64,000 nucleotides of DNA from Frigoribacterium sp. PhB24 (GTDB lineage: Bacteria > Actinomycetota > Actinomycetes > Actinomycetales > Microbacteriaceae): NCBI RefSeq assembly GCF_003755185.1, contig NZ_RKIC01000014.1:1-64000 (forward strand), given 5' to 3'. Below, piece by piece: positions 33,253 through 42,236 of the stretch; the stretch's first letter is position 1; every line of letters begins with the position of its first letter. The notes under the pieces are model-generated. The model saw nothing but the letters and a program-made list of their open reading frames with translations, had not been told where the DNA came from and did no database searches. Both the position numbers and the translations under genes were made by a program.

Positions 33253-34068
33253 ATGCCATCGAAGATGCCCCTCGTGCTCGCTCTCGCGGGCCTGACTGCA
33301 AGCTCCCTCTTCCTCACCGCTTGTTCCAGCACCAGCGACGAGGCCTCGCGACAGACCGGGGCACCGCCCTCCACTGGTCGGGCCCCGGCCCATTGGTCCT
33401 ACGAGGAGGTCGGCGGGCCCGAGGCGTGGGGTGGCCTATCGGAGGACTACGACCTGTGTGCCTCGGGAACTTCGCAATCACCGATCGACCTGCCGCGTAC
33501 CGTGCCTGACCTCTCAGACGACGTGAGCATCGGCACTCGGGTCGCTCCGGTGACGGAAGCGGACACCGGTCACGCCTCGCAGGTCGAGGTCGGTGCGGAC
33601 GGCTCTACGGTGCGCGCAGGTAGCCGTGACTTCGAGCTCCTCCAGATGCACGCACACACGCCGGCAGAGCACACCGTGGACGGCATTGCACCGGTCGCCG
33701 AAATGCACCTCGTGCACACCTCTGACGACGGACAGCTGCTCGTCCTGAGCGTCCTCGTCGACGAGGGCTCCGCGTCGGAGCCGTGGCAGACGTTCCTCGA
33801 CACGGCGACCGGCCCGGACGGCACCACTTCGACGATCGATGTCGCATCGCTTCTTCCGTCGTCGCTGCAGTACTGGTCCTACGACGGGAGCCTGACCACT
33901 CCGCCCTGCAGCGAGGGCGTCTCCTGGGTCGTCTTCTCCGAACCAGTCACGTTGTCCACGGAGCAGATCGCCCGCCTGGACGCCGTTCACGACCACAACG
34001 CCCGTCCCACTCAAGGCCTGAACGATCGTGTCGTCCGAGGAGGGGACGCGATGCTCAGGTCCGAGTGA
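33253..34068 (+). CDS. alpha-class carbonic anhydrase lipoprotein
   Basis: The 271-residue product has a signal peptide with lipobox LTAC (Cys24), then an alpha-carbonic anhydrase domain: AHWSYEEVGGPEAWGGL, SQSPIDL, the zinc ligands His133 and His135 in QMHAHTPAEH, His152 in AEMHLVH, and SLTTPPCSEGVSWVVF. It hydrates CO2 to bicarbonate outside the cell. GGAG is six bases before the ATG. It stands alone, unlinked to the flanking rhamnose regulator and SDR genes. Confidence 0.9.
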   Translation: MPSKMPLVLALAGLTASSLFLTACSSTSDEASRQTGAPPSTGRAPAHWSYEEVGGPEAWGGLSEDYDLCASGTSQSPIDLPRTVPDLSDDVSIGTRVAPVTEADTGHASQVEVGADGSTVRAGSRDFELLQMHAHTPAEHTVDGIAPVAEMHLVHTSDDGQLLVLSVLVDEGSASEPWQTFLDTATGPDGTTSTIDVASLLPSSLQYWSYDGSLTTPPCSEGVSWVVFSEPVTLSTEQIARLDAVHDHNARPTQGLNDRVVRGGDAMLRSE

Positions 34069-34094
34069 CCGACGTCGTATGCGTGGAGATGCAT

Positions 34095-34111
34095 GCCGTA
34101 AGACTTACGGC
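34095..34111. promoter_or_regulatory. perfect 17-base palindrome upstream of an SDR gene
   Basis: GCCGTAAGACTTACGGC is a perfect palindrome with a 3-base centre, 62 bases upstream of the SDR start. The size and symmetry fit a TetR-family operator; the TetR gene at 34947-35585, convergent with the SDR gene, is the likely partner. A 7-base hairpin (34136-34155) follows in the leader. Confidence 0.55.
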
Positions 34112-34173
34112 ACTTGATGCCACAATAGTTTCACCGGCGGGCCTCGAAGCCCGCCCCGAACGTAAGGGGAACC

Positions 34174-34938
34174 ATGTCTGAGAACACCACCGTCGCCGAC
34201 CGATTCGCTGGCAAGACCGTCATCGTCACCGGAGCTGGCAGCGGCATCGGCCGCGCGTCCGCCCTGCGTTTCGCCCGCGAGGGCGCTCGGGTGATCGCGG
34301 CGGACGTCGTCGCGCAGCGTCTCGACGAGCTCGTCGCCGAGCACCCCGACCTCGAGCTGATCACTGTGGCGGGCGACATCACCAGTCAGGAAGGCATCCA
34401 AGCGGTCGTCGAGGCCGCCGGAGGACGAGTCGACGCCCTCGCCAACGTCGCAGGCGTCATGGACGCGTTCGTGCCCGCCGGTGAGATCGACGACGCGGCG
34501 TGGGACTTCGTGTTCGCCGTCAACGTGACGGCGGTCATGCGCCTCACGCGCGCCGTCCTGCCCCTCATGCTCGAGGCCGGCCGGGGTGCCATCGTGAACG
34601 TCGCCTCCGAGGCGTCCCTCCGAGGCTCGGCAGCAGGGCTCGCGTACACCGCCTCCAAGCACGCCGTCGCCGGGATGACGAAGAACACCGCGGTGATCTA
34701 CGCCAAGCAGGGCATCCGCACGAACGCCGTCGCACCCGGACCCACCATCACGAACATCGAGGCTCCCATGAAGTCGCAGGTCGCCGCGGCGGTGCTCGGG
34801 CCGATCATGCAGGCGACCATCCCGACCCCCGTCGAGGCAGACGTCATGGCTGCGTCCATCACCTGGCTGGCCAGCGAGGACGCGTCGAACGTCAACGGCG
34901 TCGTCCTCGCTTCGGACGGTGGCTGGTCAGCGATCTGA
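34174..34938 (+). CDS. short-chain dehydrogenase/reductase
   Basis: The 254-residue product is a classical SDR with TGAGSGIG (residues about 20-27), NVAGVMDAF in place of NNAG, a catalytic Ser in NVASEAS, YTASK as the active-site Tyr and Lys, and VAPGPTITNI. It uses NAD(P) to oxidise or reduce an alcohol or ketone of unknown identity. It is preceded by a palindromic operator and is convergent with a TetR gene only nine bases away. Confidence 0.85.
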   Translation: MSENTTVADRFAGKTVIVTGAGSGIGRASALRFAREGARVIAADVVAQRLDELVAEHPDLELITVAGDITSQEGIQAVVEAAGGRVDALANVAGVMDAFVPAGEIDDAAWDFVFAVNVTAVMRLTRAVLPLMLEAGRGAIVNVASEASLRGSAAGLAYTASKHAVAGMTKNTAVIYAKQGIRTNAVAPGPTITNIEAPMKSQVAAAVLGPIMQATIPTPVEADVMAASITWLASEDASNVNGVVLASDGGWSAI

Positions 34939-34946
34939 GCGACGAT

Positions 34947-35585
34947 TCAGGAGGCGCTGGCCGGTCCGCACAAGACGGCGAGCGCCTCCAGCGCCTCCTC
35001 GACCGCCTCACGGAGCGAACGTTCGCCCCTCTCGTCGGGAGCCGTCGCCCACCAGCGCAGCGCCGCGAAGGATGCCGCACCGAGAGCCTCCGCCACGACT
35101 TGGAGTCCGACAGTCCCGGCCAGTTCCGGCCGCCTGTCCTCCACGAAACCGGACAGCACCTCCGCGGTCTCCGCGAGGTGCTGCGGCGCAGCGGCGCGGA
35201 GCTCCGCGTGCCGCACGATGAGCCGGAGGCGGCTGCGCGTCGCGACGAGGTCGACCGCGGCGGACTCCATCGCGCCGACGAACGCCTCGCGGTACGCGAC
35301 GAGCATCGGCACCCCCGCAGGCGCACATCGGAGACGCCTGCCCATCTCGTCGGCCGCGGGGCCCGCGCCGTCCCAGACGAGATCCGCTTTGCTCCTGGCA
35401 TGACGGAACAGGCTGCGCCGTCCGACCCCTGCAGCCTCGGCGATGTCGGCCATGCTCACGGAGTCGTACCCGCGCTCCTCGAAGAGGGCGAGGGCAGTCC
35501 GGCCGACCGCCGCGCGGTCGGTCGCGATCGGACGACCAACGCGTCGCGTCATGTCGGACGAGGAGGTGGACGCAGCTGTCGACAT
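34947..35585 (-). CDS. TetR family transcriptional regulator
   Basis: The 212-residue product has the TetR HTH near residues 25-70 (RTALALFEERGYDSVSMADIAEAAGVGRRSLFRHARSKADLVW) and a variable helical ligand domain. It is convergent with the SDR gene, so it probably controls that gene through the perfect palindrome at 34095. Ligand unknown. Confidence 0.85.
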   Translation of the reverse strand: MSTAASTSSSDMTRRVGRPIATDRAAVGRTALALFEERGYDSVSMADIAEAAGVGRRSLFRHARSKADLVWDGAGPAADEMGRRLRCAPAGVPMLVAYREAFVGAMESAAVDLVATRSRLRLIVRHAELRAAAPQHLAETAEVLSGFVEDRRPELAGTVGLQVVAEALGAASFAALRWWATAPDERGERSLREAVEEALEALAVLCGPASAS

Positions 35586-35655
35586 GTTGCGAGGCTAGCT
35601 CCCGGACGAACTCGACGACGCGCCTCGGATGTCTCGGGTCGTTTGCCCCTGCACC

Positions 35656-36795
35656 TCACCCGACCACGGCTGCTCCCACTGAGGGGCTGTTCCCATCAGC
35701 GTCGTGGTCGACGTCGCCCGCTGCGGAGCGCCGCCTGTCGCGTACCGTGACGAGCCCGACCAGCGCTGCGGCGCCCGCCGTCCAGATGAGCAGCTGCAGG
35801 AGCCAGCGGTGGCTGCCGTCACCGGCGAAGAAGAGGATGTTCCGCATCTGCTCGAAGGCTCCGGCCCCGAGCCATCCCTGGTGCAGCACCTGCCAGAACG
35901 GCGGGAGCATCGACTCAGGAGCGGTCCCGCCCGCGCTCGGGAAGTTGAGGGCGACCAGGAAGAGGATGACGAGCAGCACCCCGCCCTGGCCGGCGACCTT
36001 GGTGAAGAACGTCGCCAGCAGGCCCACGGTGAAGGCGTAGATCATCGCCACCCCGAGGACCGCGGCAACCGTGCCGAAAGTCACTCCGTAGTCCACGAAC
36101 AGACTGATCATCGAGAACGCGATGATCGGCACGAGCACGGCGGCACCCGCCGCGGTCGCCACGTACGTTCGCGTCCGCGCCTTCCGCAGGACCTGGCTGA
36201 TGGCCGTGATGCTGAGGAACGGGCCGACCGTGCAGGCGACGAGCAGGAAGAAGAGCACCGATCCTCCGGGGTCGTCGGCCGGCAGGGGCGATGCGTCCTC
36301 GACCGTGTTCACGCCGCCGAGCTCGTCCGCGATCTCCTGCCCTGCGGTCTGGACGACTTGCGTGGCCAGGGCACCGCCTCCGGAGGCGATGACCGTCGTG
36401 ACGTCGGAGCCGTCGACGACGACCGCTCCCACAGCCTCCCGCTTCGCCACGGCCTCGCGAGCATCGTCGGCACTGATCGTCTGCGTGACGTCGAAGGCTG
36501 CCGGGGCTTCGTCGTCGATCATCTCAGCGAGCGGGTCGGTGATCGAGGCCGGACCGCTGATGGTGAGCGCCAGGTCGTGTGGCACCGGCGCGTGTGAGGC
36601 ACTGACGTAGCAGATGGTGAAGGCCAGCAGGAAGAACAACGGCATGGAGACGACCGCGATGAGCGTGGTCTTGAGCGACGCACGCCGCGAGGTGTCGATG
36701 GACCCGGGCGACACGACGACGTCGAGGTGGTTCTCGGGCATCTCGAAGCGCTCCGGGAGGTGCGTGCCGTGCGGGCGCTGTTCGGAGGGGGTCAT
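35656..36795 (-). CDS. YhgE/SNG1-like (DUF3533-like) membrane protein
   Basis: The 379-residue product has one N-terminal helix (about residues 46-68), an extracytoplasmic domain of about 130 residues, then five helices (GSVLFFLLVACTVGPFLSI, AAGAAVLVPIIAFSMISLFVDYG, VAMIYAFTVGLLATFF, VLLVILFLVALNFPSAGG, and a last one near 345). This is the layout of the YhgE/Pip and yeast SNG1 group (DUF3533). FPSAGG is conserved with its neighbour, so the pair are paralogues and may form a heteromer. They are translationally coupled. Function is unknown; relatives are linked to drug resistance and virus receptors. Confidence 0.75.
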   Translation of the reverse strand: MTPSEQRPHGTHLPERFEMPENHLDVVVSPGSIDTSRRASLKTTLIAVVSMPLFFLLAFTICYVSASHAPVPHDLALTISGPASITDPLAEMIDDEAPAAFDVTQTISADDAREAVAKREAVGAVVVDGSDVTTVIASGGGALATQVVQTAGQEIADELGGVNTVEDASPLPADDPGGSVLFFLLVACTVGPFLSITAISQVLRKARTRTYVATAAGAAVLVPIIAFSMISLFVDYGVTFGTVAAVLGVAMIYAFTVGLLATFFTKVAGQGGVLLVILFLVALNFPSAGGTAPESMLPPFWQVLHQGWLGAGAFEQMRNILFFAGDGSHRWLLQLLIWTAGAAALVGLVTVRDRRRSAAGDVDHDADGNSPSVGAAVVG

Positions 36796-38090
36796 CGGGC
36801 CGTTCCTTCGGAAGTGGAGGGGTGACCGGCGGTGATCGAGCGGCGTGGCTCGCTCGTCGGTGCTTCGGCGTCGGGTTCGTCGTCCAGGACGTAGGCCTCG
36901 ACCTTGACGTGGCGGTGACGGTCGCCAGCCTCGTCGTCGACGAGGCGGTTCGCCTCGCGCAGCTCTCGCCGCGCGTCGACGTGCTGCGCATCGCGGTCGG
37001 TGAGCAGGGCGAGATCGACACGTTGCGCCCGCACCGTCTTGACGAGGTGCACGACCACCGTGGCGAGGACGAGACCGACCGTCCACGCGAGCAACTGCAG
37101 CACCCATCTCTGTGCCCCGGCGCCGTCGAAGTAGACGATGGACCGGAACGCCTCGTTCGCACCGGCGCCGAAGTAGAAGGAGTGCACCGCCTGCCAGAAG
37201 GGCGGCAGCATGGCCGACGGGCCCGCGCCTCCTGCGCTCGGGAAGTTCAGGAAGACGATGAAGCCCATGATCCCGAAGGTCGCTACGTTGCCGAGGAACT
37301 GCTGGATGAGGATCGCCGCCGCTCCCACGGTGAAGACGTAGAGGGCGTTGACGCCGAGCAGTCCCGCGATGGTGCCGAAGCTCGCGCCGTAGTCGCCGAC
37401 CCAGATCGACGACAGGCCGAAGACGATGAGCGGAGCGATGACCGCCGTGATCGCCGACGCGAGGTACCGGGTGCGGAGCCGGGCGCGAGGCTGGACCTGG
37501 GTCAGCACGATGATGACGAGGTAAGCCGCGAGCGACGTGTAGGTGAGCAGGTAGAAGAGCGTCGTGCCGAGCGTGTCGGTCGCAGCCAGCGGGGCGACGT
37601 CGACGGCCTCGGCCGTCGTGCCCAGCTGCTCGGCGACCTGGTCGCCTGCTGCTCGCACGGCTGACCCCACCGATCGCCCCTCGGCGTCAGCGTAGTAGGT
37701 GGTGACCACGAAGTCGGTCTGCTCCGTCGGGTCGGCAGCGGGCACGGGGGTGATCTCGATCGCCCCCTCGACGGTGCGGTCCTCGACGCTGCTGCGCGCC
37801 TCTTCGACGACGTCGGTGTGGGTCGCCCGGAACTCCCTGGTCTCGTCGAGCCCGTCGGCGATCTGCCCCACGACCTGAGCCGGCCCGACGACGATCAGCG
37901 AGAGGTCGTGGGGCGTGGGCGCGTGCAGGGCGGACACGAACATGACAGGGAACACGATGACGAAGTACAGCGGCAGGAGAAGAGCGAAGACGAGCTTCTT
38001 GGCGACGGAAGCGCGGCTTGGCTCAGCCACCGAGGGAGCAGAGGCCGTCTCGGCCCCCTGAGCCATCGCGGGGGCGGGGGTGTCGGTCAC
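36792..38090 (-). CDS. YhgE/SNG1-like (DUF3533-like) membrane protein, paralogue
   Basis: The 432-residue product has the same architecture as the downstream protein: a first helix near residue 35-55, an extracytoplasmic domain, then a five-helix block (TTLFYLLTYTSLAAYLVIIVLTQ, VIAPLIVFGLSSIWVGDYGASF, LYVFTVGAAAILIQQFLG, MGFIVFLNFPSAGG, VLQLLAWTVGLVLATVVV), and a charged cytoplasmic tail of about 70 residues (HVDARRELREANRLVDDEAGDRHRH) absent from its partner. GTG 38090 is preferred: GGAG stands five bases before it, and an upstream ATG at 38120 falls inside the operator. Confidence 0.75.
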   Translation of the reverse strand: MTDTPAPAMAQGAETASAPSVAEPSRASVAKKLVFALLLPLYFVIVFPVMFVSALHAPTPHDLSLIVVGPAQVVGQIADGLDETREFRATHTDVVEEARSSVEDRTVEGAIEITPVPAADPTEQTDFVVTTYYADAEGRSVGSAVRAAGDQVAEQLGTTAEAVDVAPLAATDTLGTTLFYLLTYTSLAAYLVIIVLTQVQPRARLRTRYLASAITAVIAPLIVFGLSSIWVGDYGASFGTIAGLLGVNALYVFTVGAAAILIQQFLGNVATFGIMGFIVFLNFPSAGGAGPSAMLPPFWQAVHSFYFGAGANEAFRSIVYFDGAGAQRWVLQLLAWTVGLVLATVVVHLVKTVRAQRVDLALLTDRDAQHVDARRELREANRLVDDEAGDRHRHVKVEAYVLDDEPDAEAPTSEPRRSITAGHPSTSEGTAR

Positions 38091-38108
38091 GGGATCTCCA
38101 CAGGTAGA

Positions 38109-38132
38109 TGTAAACAGCATTTACAATGTAAA
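38109..38132. promoter_or_regulatory. TGTAAA inverted-repeat operator
   Basis: Three TGTAAA/TTTACA half-sites lie in a row: TGTAAA at 38109-38114, TTTACA at 38120-38125 and TGTAAA at 38127-38132. They form TGTAAA-N5-TTTACA and TTTACA-N1-TGTAAA palindromes between the divergent TetR gene (38221) and the two-gene membrane operon, which the TetR protein presumably controls. Confidence 0.6.
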
Positions 38133-38220
38133 CGGCGTTGACAGTCAGGTCAAATGCGCCTGGCCCATCTCGGATGCGCGAGACTCTGACTGACGACGTC
38201 GCAACCCGAGAGAAGGCAAG

Positions 38221-38820
38221 ATGTCCGTTTCACCGCCGCCAGGCCGCATTGATCGCAGCGCTTCGGTGAAGGACGCGATCCGCGCCTCGGCGCGTCGCCT
38301 CTTCACCGCCGACGGCTTCGACGCGACCGGCATCCGTGACATCGCTGCCGACGCCGGCGTGAATCCGGCGATCGTCATCCGCCACTTCGGATCGAAGGAG
38401 GCGCTGTTCGTCGTCAGCGTGGACGGCGTCCAGGCGTGGCAGGCCCTGCTCGACGGGCCCGTCGAGCAGGTCGCCGAGCGGGCGGTGGCACGCATCATGG
38501 CGAGCCGCAAGAAGGGACTGCAGAGCTTCGGGGCGATCGTGCGAGCCTCCGGCCGACCGGAGATCCACGCACGCCTCCGCGAGTCGACGATCACGTTCTT
38601 CGCCGACCCGCTCGTCGCGAAGCTCGCCGGTCCGGACGCCCGCCTACGGGCGCACCTCTTCGCGGCCCAGCTGACGGGCCTCATGTCCGCGCTCGCGGTC
38701 TACGACGACCGCTTCCTCCGCGACGCACCTGCCGACGAGGTCGTCGCCCTCTATGCCCCTGGCCTGCAGCGCCTCCTCACCGGGACTACTGCAGACGGAC
38801 GAGGCGAGGACCGTCCCTGA
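38221..38820 (+). CDS. TetR family transcriptional regulator
   Basis: The 199-residue product has a TetR HTH at residues about 15-62 (KDAIRASARRLFTADGFDATGIRDIAADAGVNPAIVIRHFGSKEALF) followed by a helical ligand-binding domain. It is divergent from the two DUF3533-like genes with a TGTAAA palindrome array between them, so repression of that operon is likely, as is autoregulation. Ligand unknown; the membrane genes' possible role in drug tolerance suggests a toxic compound. Confidence 0.87.
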   Translation: MSVSPPPGRIDRSASVKDAIRASARRLFTADGFDATGIRDIAADAGVNPAIVIRHFGSKEALFVVSVDGVQAWQALLDGPVEQVAERAVARIMASRKKGLQSFGAIVRASGRPEIHARLRESTITFFADPLVAKLAGPDARLRAHLFAAQLTGLMSALAVYDDRFLRDAPADEVVALYAPGLQRLLTGTTADGRGEDRP

Positions 38821-38900
38821 GGACGACTCCGCCCCCGGCGGCGTCGGCGAGAGTGGTCCCATGAGCCGGCAGATGCCGGCGCCACGAGAAGGAGCCCATC

Positions 38901-39410
38901 ATGAGCACCACCACGGAACACGACCGAGCCACCACCCGCCAGATCCTCGCCGCGTCGTTCAGCACGCCCGATGGCGGCTCCCGTGCAGGCGCTGCCGTCA
39001 CGGTCGCGCACCCAGGCAAGATCGGGAACACAGCAATCCTCTCCGTCAAGTCGGACGGGACACCCCGCTTCATGGAGACCAAGGACTGGGGAGCCGGGCG
39101 GGGAACACTCGTAGGCGGAGCGATCGGCCTCATCGGAGGACCCCTCGGCGTGCTCGCAGGCAGCGGCATCGGCGTTCTGGCCTCGAAGCTCCGCGACGTC
39201 GGGTTCAAGGACGCGGAGCTGCGTGAGCTCGGCGCCTCCCTGGGGGCCCGTGAATCCGTCGTCGTGTTCGAGCTCGCGACGGACACCGTCGCCAGCGCAC
39301 GCCGAGTGCTCGAGTCCCTCGACGCCGAGCGGATCGTCGCCGTCCCCGTCGACACGAGCGTCGCCGACCTCTTCGCATCCGTCCCGGCTCCCGACGCCGA
39401 CCGCGACTGA
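38901..39410 (+). CDS. hypothetical glycine-rich protein, DUF1269-like
   Basis: The 169-residue product has a Gly-rich hydrophobic segment at about residues 70-95 (GTLVGGAIGLIGGPLGVLAGSGIGVLAS) flanked by DWGAGRG and by a domain KLRDVGFKDAELRELGASLGARESVVVFELA. This layout, a glycine-zipper-like segment before an alpha/beta domain, is that of DUF1269-type membrane-associated proteins. Function unknown. AAGGAG lies ahead of the ATG. It is followed 44 bases later by the Mbeg1-like gene on the same strand. Confidence 0.65.
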   Translation: MSTTTEHDRATTRQILAASFSTPDGGSRAGAAVTVAHPGKIGNTAILSVKSDGTPRFMETKDWGAGRGTLVGGAIGLIGGPLGVLAGSGIGVLASKLRDVGFKDAELRELGASLGARESVVVFELATDTVASARRVLESLDAERIVAVPVDTSVADLFASVPAPDADRD

Positions 39411-39453
39411 CCCGGCGTGACTGCGCCCACCGGTTCCGCTGCCCTCTGACCTC

Positions 39454-41130
39454 ATGCCGAACCTCCACGACTACGTGCGCTGGCGCGGCGACCTGCCGTT
39501 CGACGACGACGCCTTCAACATCGTCGACAATCTGGTGCTCGCCGCGTTGGCCAACGTCGAACTCGGAGACCTCGTCCCGCCCCTCGGGGGCGGGGCGGTC
39601 ACGCTCCAGGCCGTGGGACGGGCGCTGACCGAGCAGGAGGCGGGCACGCCACGTTCCCGGCGTCTCGTCTTCGTGCCCCCGGCGCTGGTCGTCGACGCGG
39701 GCTCGTCGCGGCGCTTCGGCGAGGCCCTCCTCTCCCGCGCCGTGGACATCACGGACGCGGTGACCGGCACCCAGTTCGCGGCCGTGACGGTGGCTCTGCC
39801 GGACGGCAGCAGCTACGTCGCGTTCCGGGGCACCGACAACTCCCTGGTGGGCTGGCGCGAGGACTTCACCCTGAGCTTCGACCGCGTGCCGGCCCAGACC
39901 TCGGCCGCCGCGTATCTCCGCGAGGTCCTGGCGACCACTTCAGGGCCCGTGCGCGTGGGCGGGCACTCCAAGGGTGGGCACCTCGCGGTCTTCGCCGCCC
40001 TGTCGACGACACCTGCCGATCGGGAGCGCATCGTCCATGTCTACGACAACGACGGTCCCGGGCTGAGCCCCGAGATCACCGATCTCGATGCCCGTGAGGT
40101 CCTCCGCTCACGGACCACGAAGATCGTGCCCGAGTTCGCCGTCATCGGACGGCTCTTCGAGAGCGGTCCCGCCTCGCTCATCGTGGCGTCGACCGGTAAG
40201 GGCATCGTGCAGCACGACATCATGACGTGGCAGGTCGAGGGCACGCACCTCGTGGAGCGGGCGACCGGTTCCGCCCGTGCCGCCACCGTCTCCGGCCTCA
40301 TCGACGCCTGGCTCGAGGACGCGGCACACGACGACCGTCGCGACTTCACCGACGCGCTCTTCACCGCCCTGGGGGCCGGAGGCGCCACCCTGGTCCAGGA
40401 CGTCGCCCGTCGTGACCACGGCAGCTTCGAATCGGTGCTCTTCTCCCTCGTGCGCAGCCGGAGCGAGACGCGTCGTTCCCTCGGTACGACGGTCCGCGTA
40501 CTGCGTCGCGCGGTGCGCAGGGTCGACACGTCCGAGCTGTTGCGCCGGGGCCAGATGGTGCGCGGTGCGCTCCTCGTCGTCGTGGGGGTCCTGTTCGTCG
40601 AGGCACCCGTCGTCGCGCTCCAGGTGCTGGGCGCCTTCGCCACGTTCGTCGTGAGCGTGGTCGTCGCCGTGCGCCTCCTGCGGTACGCGGCCCGGTACAG
40701 GAAGGAGCACGAGGTGCGCTGGCCCTGGATCGCCGGCGGCGTCTTCGCGTTCGCGCTCCTGCTGGTCGGCCTGGCGAACGTGGAGAGCCTCGTGACGCCG
40801 ACCAACCTGCTGCTCGGCGCGGCCCTGATCGCGGCCGGCTGCTCGAGCGCGAAGGACGGCTTTCCCTTGTTGTACCGTCGCCCTCGCCGTGGCATGCGCG
40901 GTGCACTCCTGCTCATCAGCGCTGCCGTTGCGGTGCTGATGGGGGTCGTCGCCCTCGTGACGGCCGACCGCGTCATGTCGCTCTTCGTGCTACAGGTGGG
41001 CCTGTACTTCATCGTCGCCGGGCTCGTCGAGATGCTGTTCACCGTCCATGACCGCGTCCGCCGCGCCTACGTCGACGAGTCCGCGATCGAGGACCTCGCC
41101 AAGTTCGGCGATGACGCTCGGGTTTCGTAG
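39454..41130 (+). CDS. Mbeg1-like (DUF2974) alpha/beta hydrolase with C-terminal membrane domain
   Basis: Residues about 1-300 match the Mbeg1-like/DUF2974 hydrolase group: LHDYVRWRGDLPFDDDAFNIVDNLVLA at the start, VAFRGTDNSLVGWREDF, and the nucleophile elbow GGHSKGGHLAVFAAL with Ser172, then YDNDGPGL. A further 200 residues follow with about six hydrophobic helices (about 365-545), ending in a cytoplasmic tail. It is probably a membrane-tethered lipase or esterase of unknown substrate. The fused membrane half is not part of the basic family and makes the protein nearly double the usual length. Confidence 0.8.
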   Translation: MPNLHDYVRWRGDLPFDDDAFNIVDNLVLAALANVELGDLVPPLGGGAVTLQAVGRALTEQEAGTPRSRRLVFVPPALVVDAGSSRRFGEALLSRAVDITDAVTGTQFAAVTVALPDGSSYVAFRGTDNSLVGWREDFTLSFDRVPAQTSAAAYLREVLATTSGPVRVGGHSKGGHLAVFAALSTTPADRERIVHVYDNDGPGLSPEITDLDAREVLRSRTTKIVPEFAVIGRLFESGPASLIVASTGKGIVQHDIMTWQVEGTHLVERATGSARAATVSGLIDAWLEDAAHDDRRDFTDALFTALGAGGATLVQDVARRDHGSFESVLFSLVRSRSETRRSLGTTVRVLRRAVRRVDTSELLRRGQMVRGALLVVVGVLFVEAPVVALQVLGAFATFVVSVVVAVRLLRYAARYRKEHEVRWPWIAGGVFAFALLLVGLANVESLVTPTNLLLGAALIAAGCSSAKDGFPLLYRRPRRGMRGALLLISAAVAVLMGVVALVTADRVMSLFVLQVGLYFIVAGLVEMLFTVHDRVRRAYVDESAIEDLAKFGDDARVS

Positions 41131-41201
41131 CGCCCTTCCAGTCCGGGTCGCTCACCGCTCCGAGTAGTCGTGGAAGCCCTTCTGCCAGCTGCGTCGACCG
41201 C

Positions 41202-42236
41202 TCAACCTCCGTTGGACTGCCTGATGCCCTCGGCGAGCGCCGTGAACTCGTACACGTACCCGCCGGCGGCCCCACTGACCATGATGTAGCCCTTGTCAGT
41301 TCCTGGCTCGATCGCGACGTTCGTGGCCGACGACAGGCCGGCGGCGACATCGTCCGCGGGGAGCTCGATCGCAGCCAGCTCGTCGCCGTCCGCGCCGTGC
41401 ACCACGATCCGTGGCGAGCCCTCGAACCCTTGGTAGATGTTGCCCTCGGCGTCGACCGCGTTCGAGTCGACGTGCGCCGACCCGGCGTCGACGTACACAG
41501 CCGGGTGCACGGATGCTGCGCCCTTTCCGTCCTCGGTCAGCGTCAGCAGGTCGATGCGGTTCGCCGCGTACTGGCTCAGCCAGAGACCTCTGAAGTCGTC
41601 GGTGAACGAGATGCCGTTCGGCGAGGCCAGGCCGTCCAGGACGACCGTGGGCTCGGCCGTCTCGGCGTCGAACCGCACGACGCGCCCCCCGAGGGAGGCA
41701 GCCTCGAGAGGCGCTCCGGGGAAGGCTGTGAAGTCGCTCACGTAGAGGTCACCGTGCTCGTCGAACGCCAAGTCGTCCGGGCTGAACCGTTGACCGTCTA
41801 CCTCACCCGCATGGAACACCTGGGGGTCCTCACCCTCCGGGGTGATGCTCGTGATGGCGCCGCCCGCGATGTCCGTGAGGTAGAGGCGGCCGTCGTACGG
41901 GCTGAACTGCGCCGAGGTGAACGCGCTGATGTCGTCGGTGTAGACCGGCGTGACGGCCTGGGTCTCGACGTCGATGCGGATCACCTTCGGCTCGCCCGCC
42001 GGTGCCGTGACGTCGACGACGTAGAGATCTCCGTCCGGCCCGAACGTCGGGCCTTCCAGCAACGTCGACCCGGTCTCCGGGTGGACGTCAGTGACCATGA
42101 GAAGCTGAGTGGCGGTCGTGACCTGCGTGTCGGGCGTGCCGCCGGGTCCTGGCTTCGACGTGGACGTACACCCGACCAGGAAGACGGTCGCACTGACGAA
42201 CGCGGCGAGGCCGCCCACGACGCGACGTCCAGTCAC
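41202..42236 (-). CDS. SMP-30/gluconolactonase-like lipoprotein
   Basis: The 344-residue product has a signal peptide with lipobox LVGC (Cys23) and a six-bladed beta-propeller pattern (EGPTFGPDGDLYVVD, DGRLYLTDIAGG, DDLAFDEHGDLYVSD, SPNGISFTDDFRGLWLSQYAANRI, SNAVDAEGNIYQGFEG) of the SMP-30/gluconolactonase group. Members open lactones using a divalent metal. Its start overlaps the stop of the Baeyer-Villiger monooxygenase gene by ATGA. A lactone-forming enzyme and a possible lactone-opening enzyme are thus cotranslated, although this partner is on the outside of the membrane. Confidence 0.75.
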   Translation of the reverse strand: MTGRRVVGGLAAFVSATVFLVGCTSTSKPGPGGTPDTQVTTATQLLMVTDVHPETGSTLLEGPTFGPDGDLYVVDVTAPAGEPKVIRIDVETQAVTPVYTDDISAFTSAQFSPYDGRLYLTDIAGGAITSITPEGEDPQVFHAGEVDGQRFSPDDLAFDEHGDLYVSDFTAFPGAPLEAASLGGRVVRFDAETAEPTVVLDGLASPNGISFTDDFRGLWLSQYAANRIDLLTLTEDGKGAASVHPAVYVDAGSAHVDSNAVDAEGNIYQGFEGSPRIVVHGADGDELAAIELPADDVAAGLSSATNVAIEPGTDKGYIMVSGAAGGYVYEFTALAEGIRQSNGG

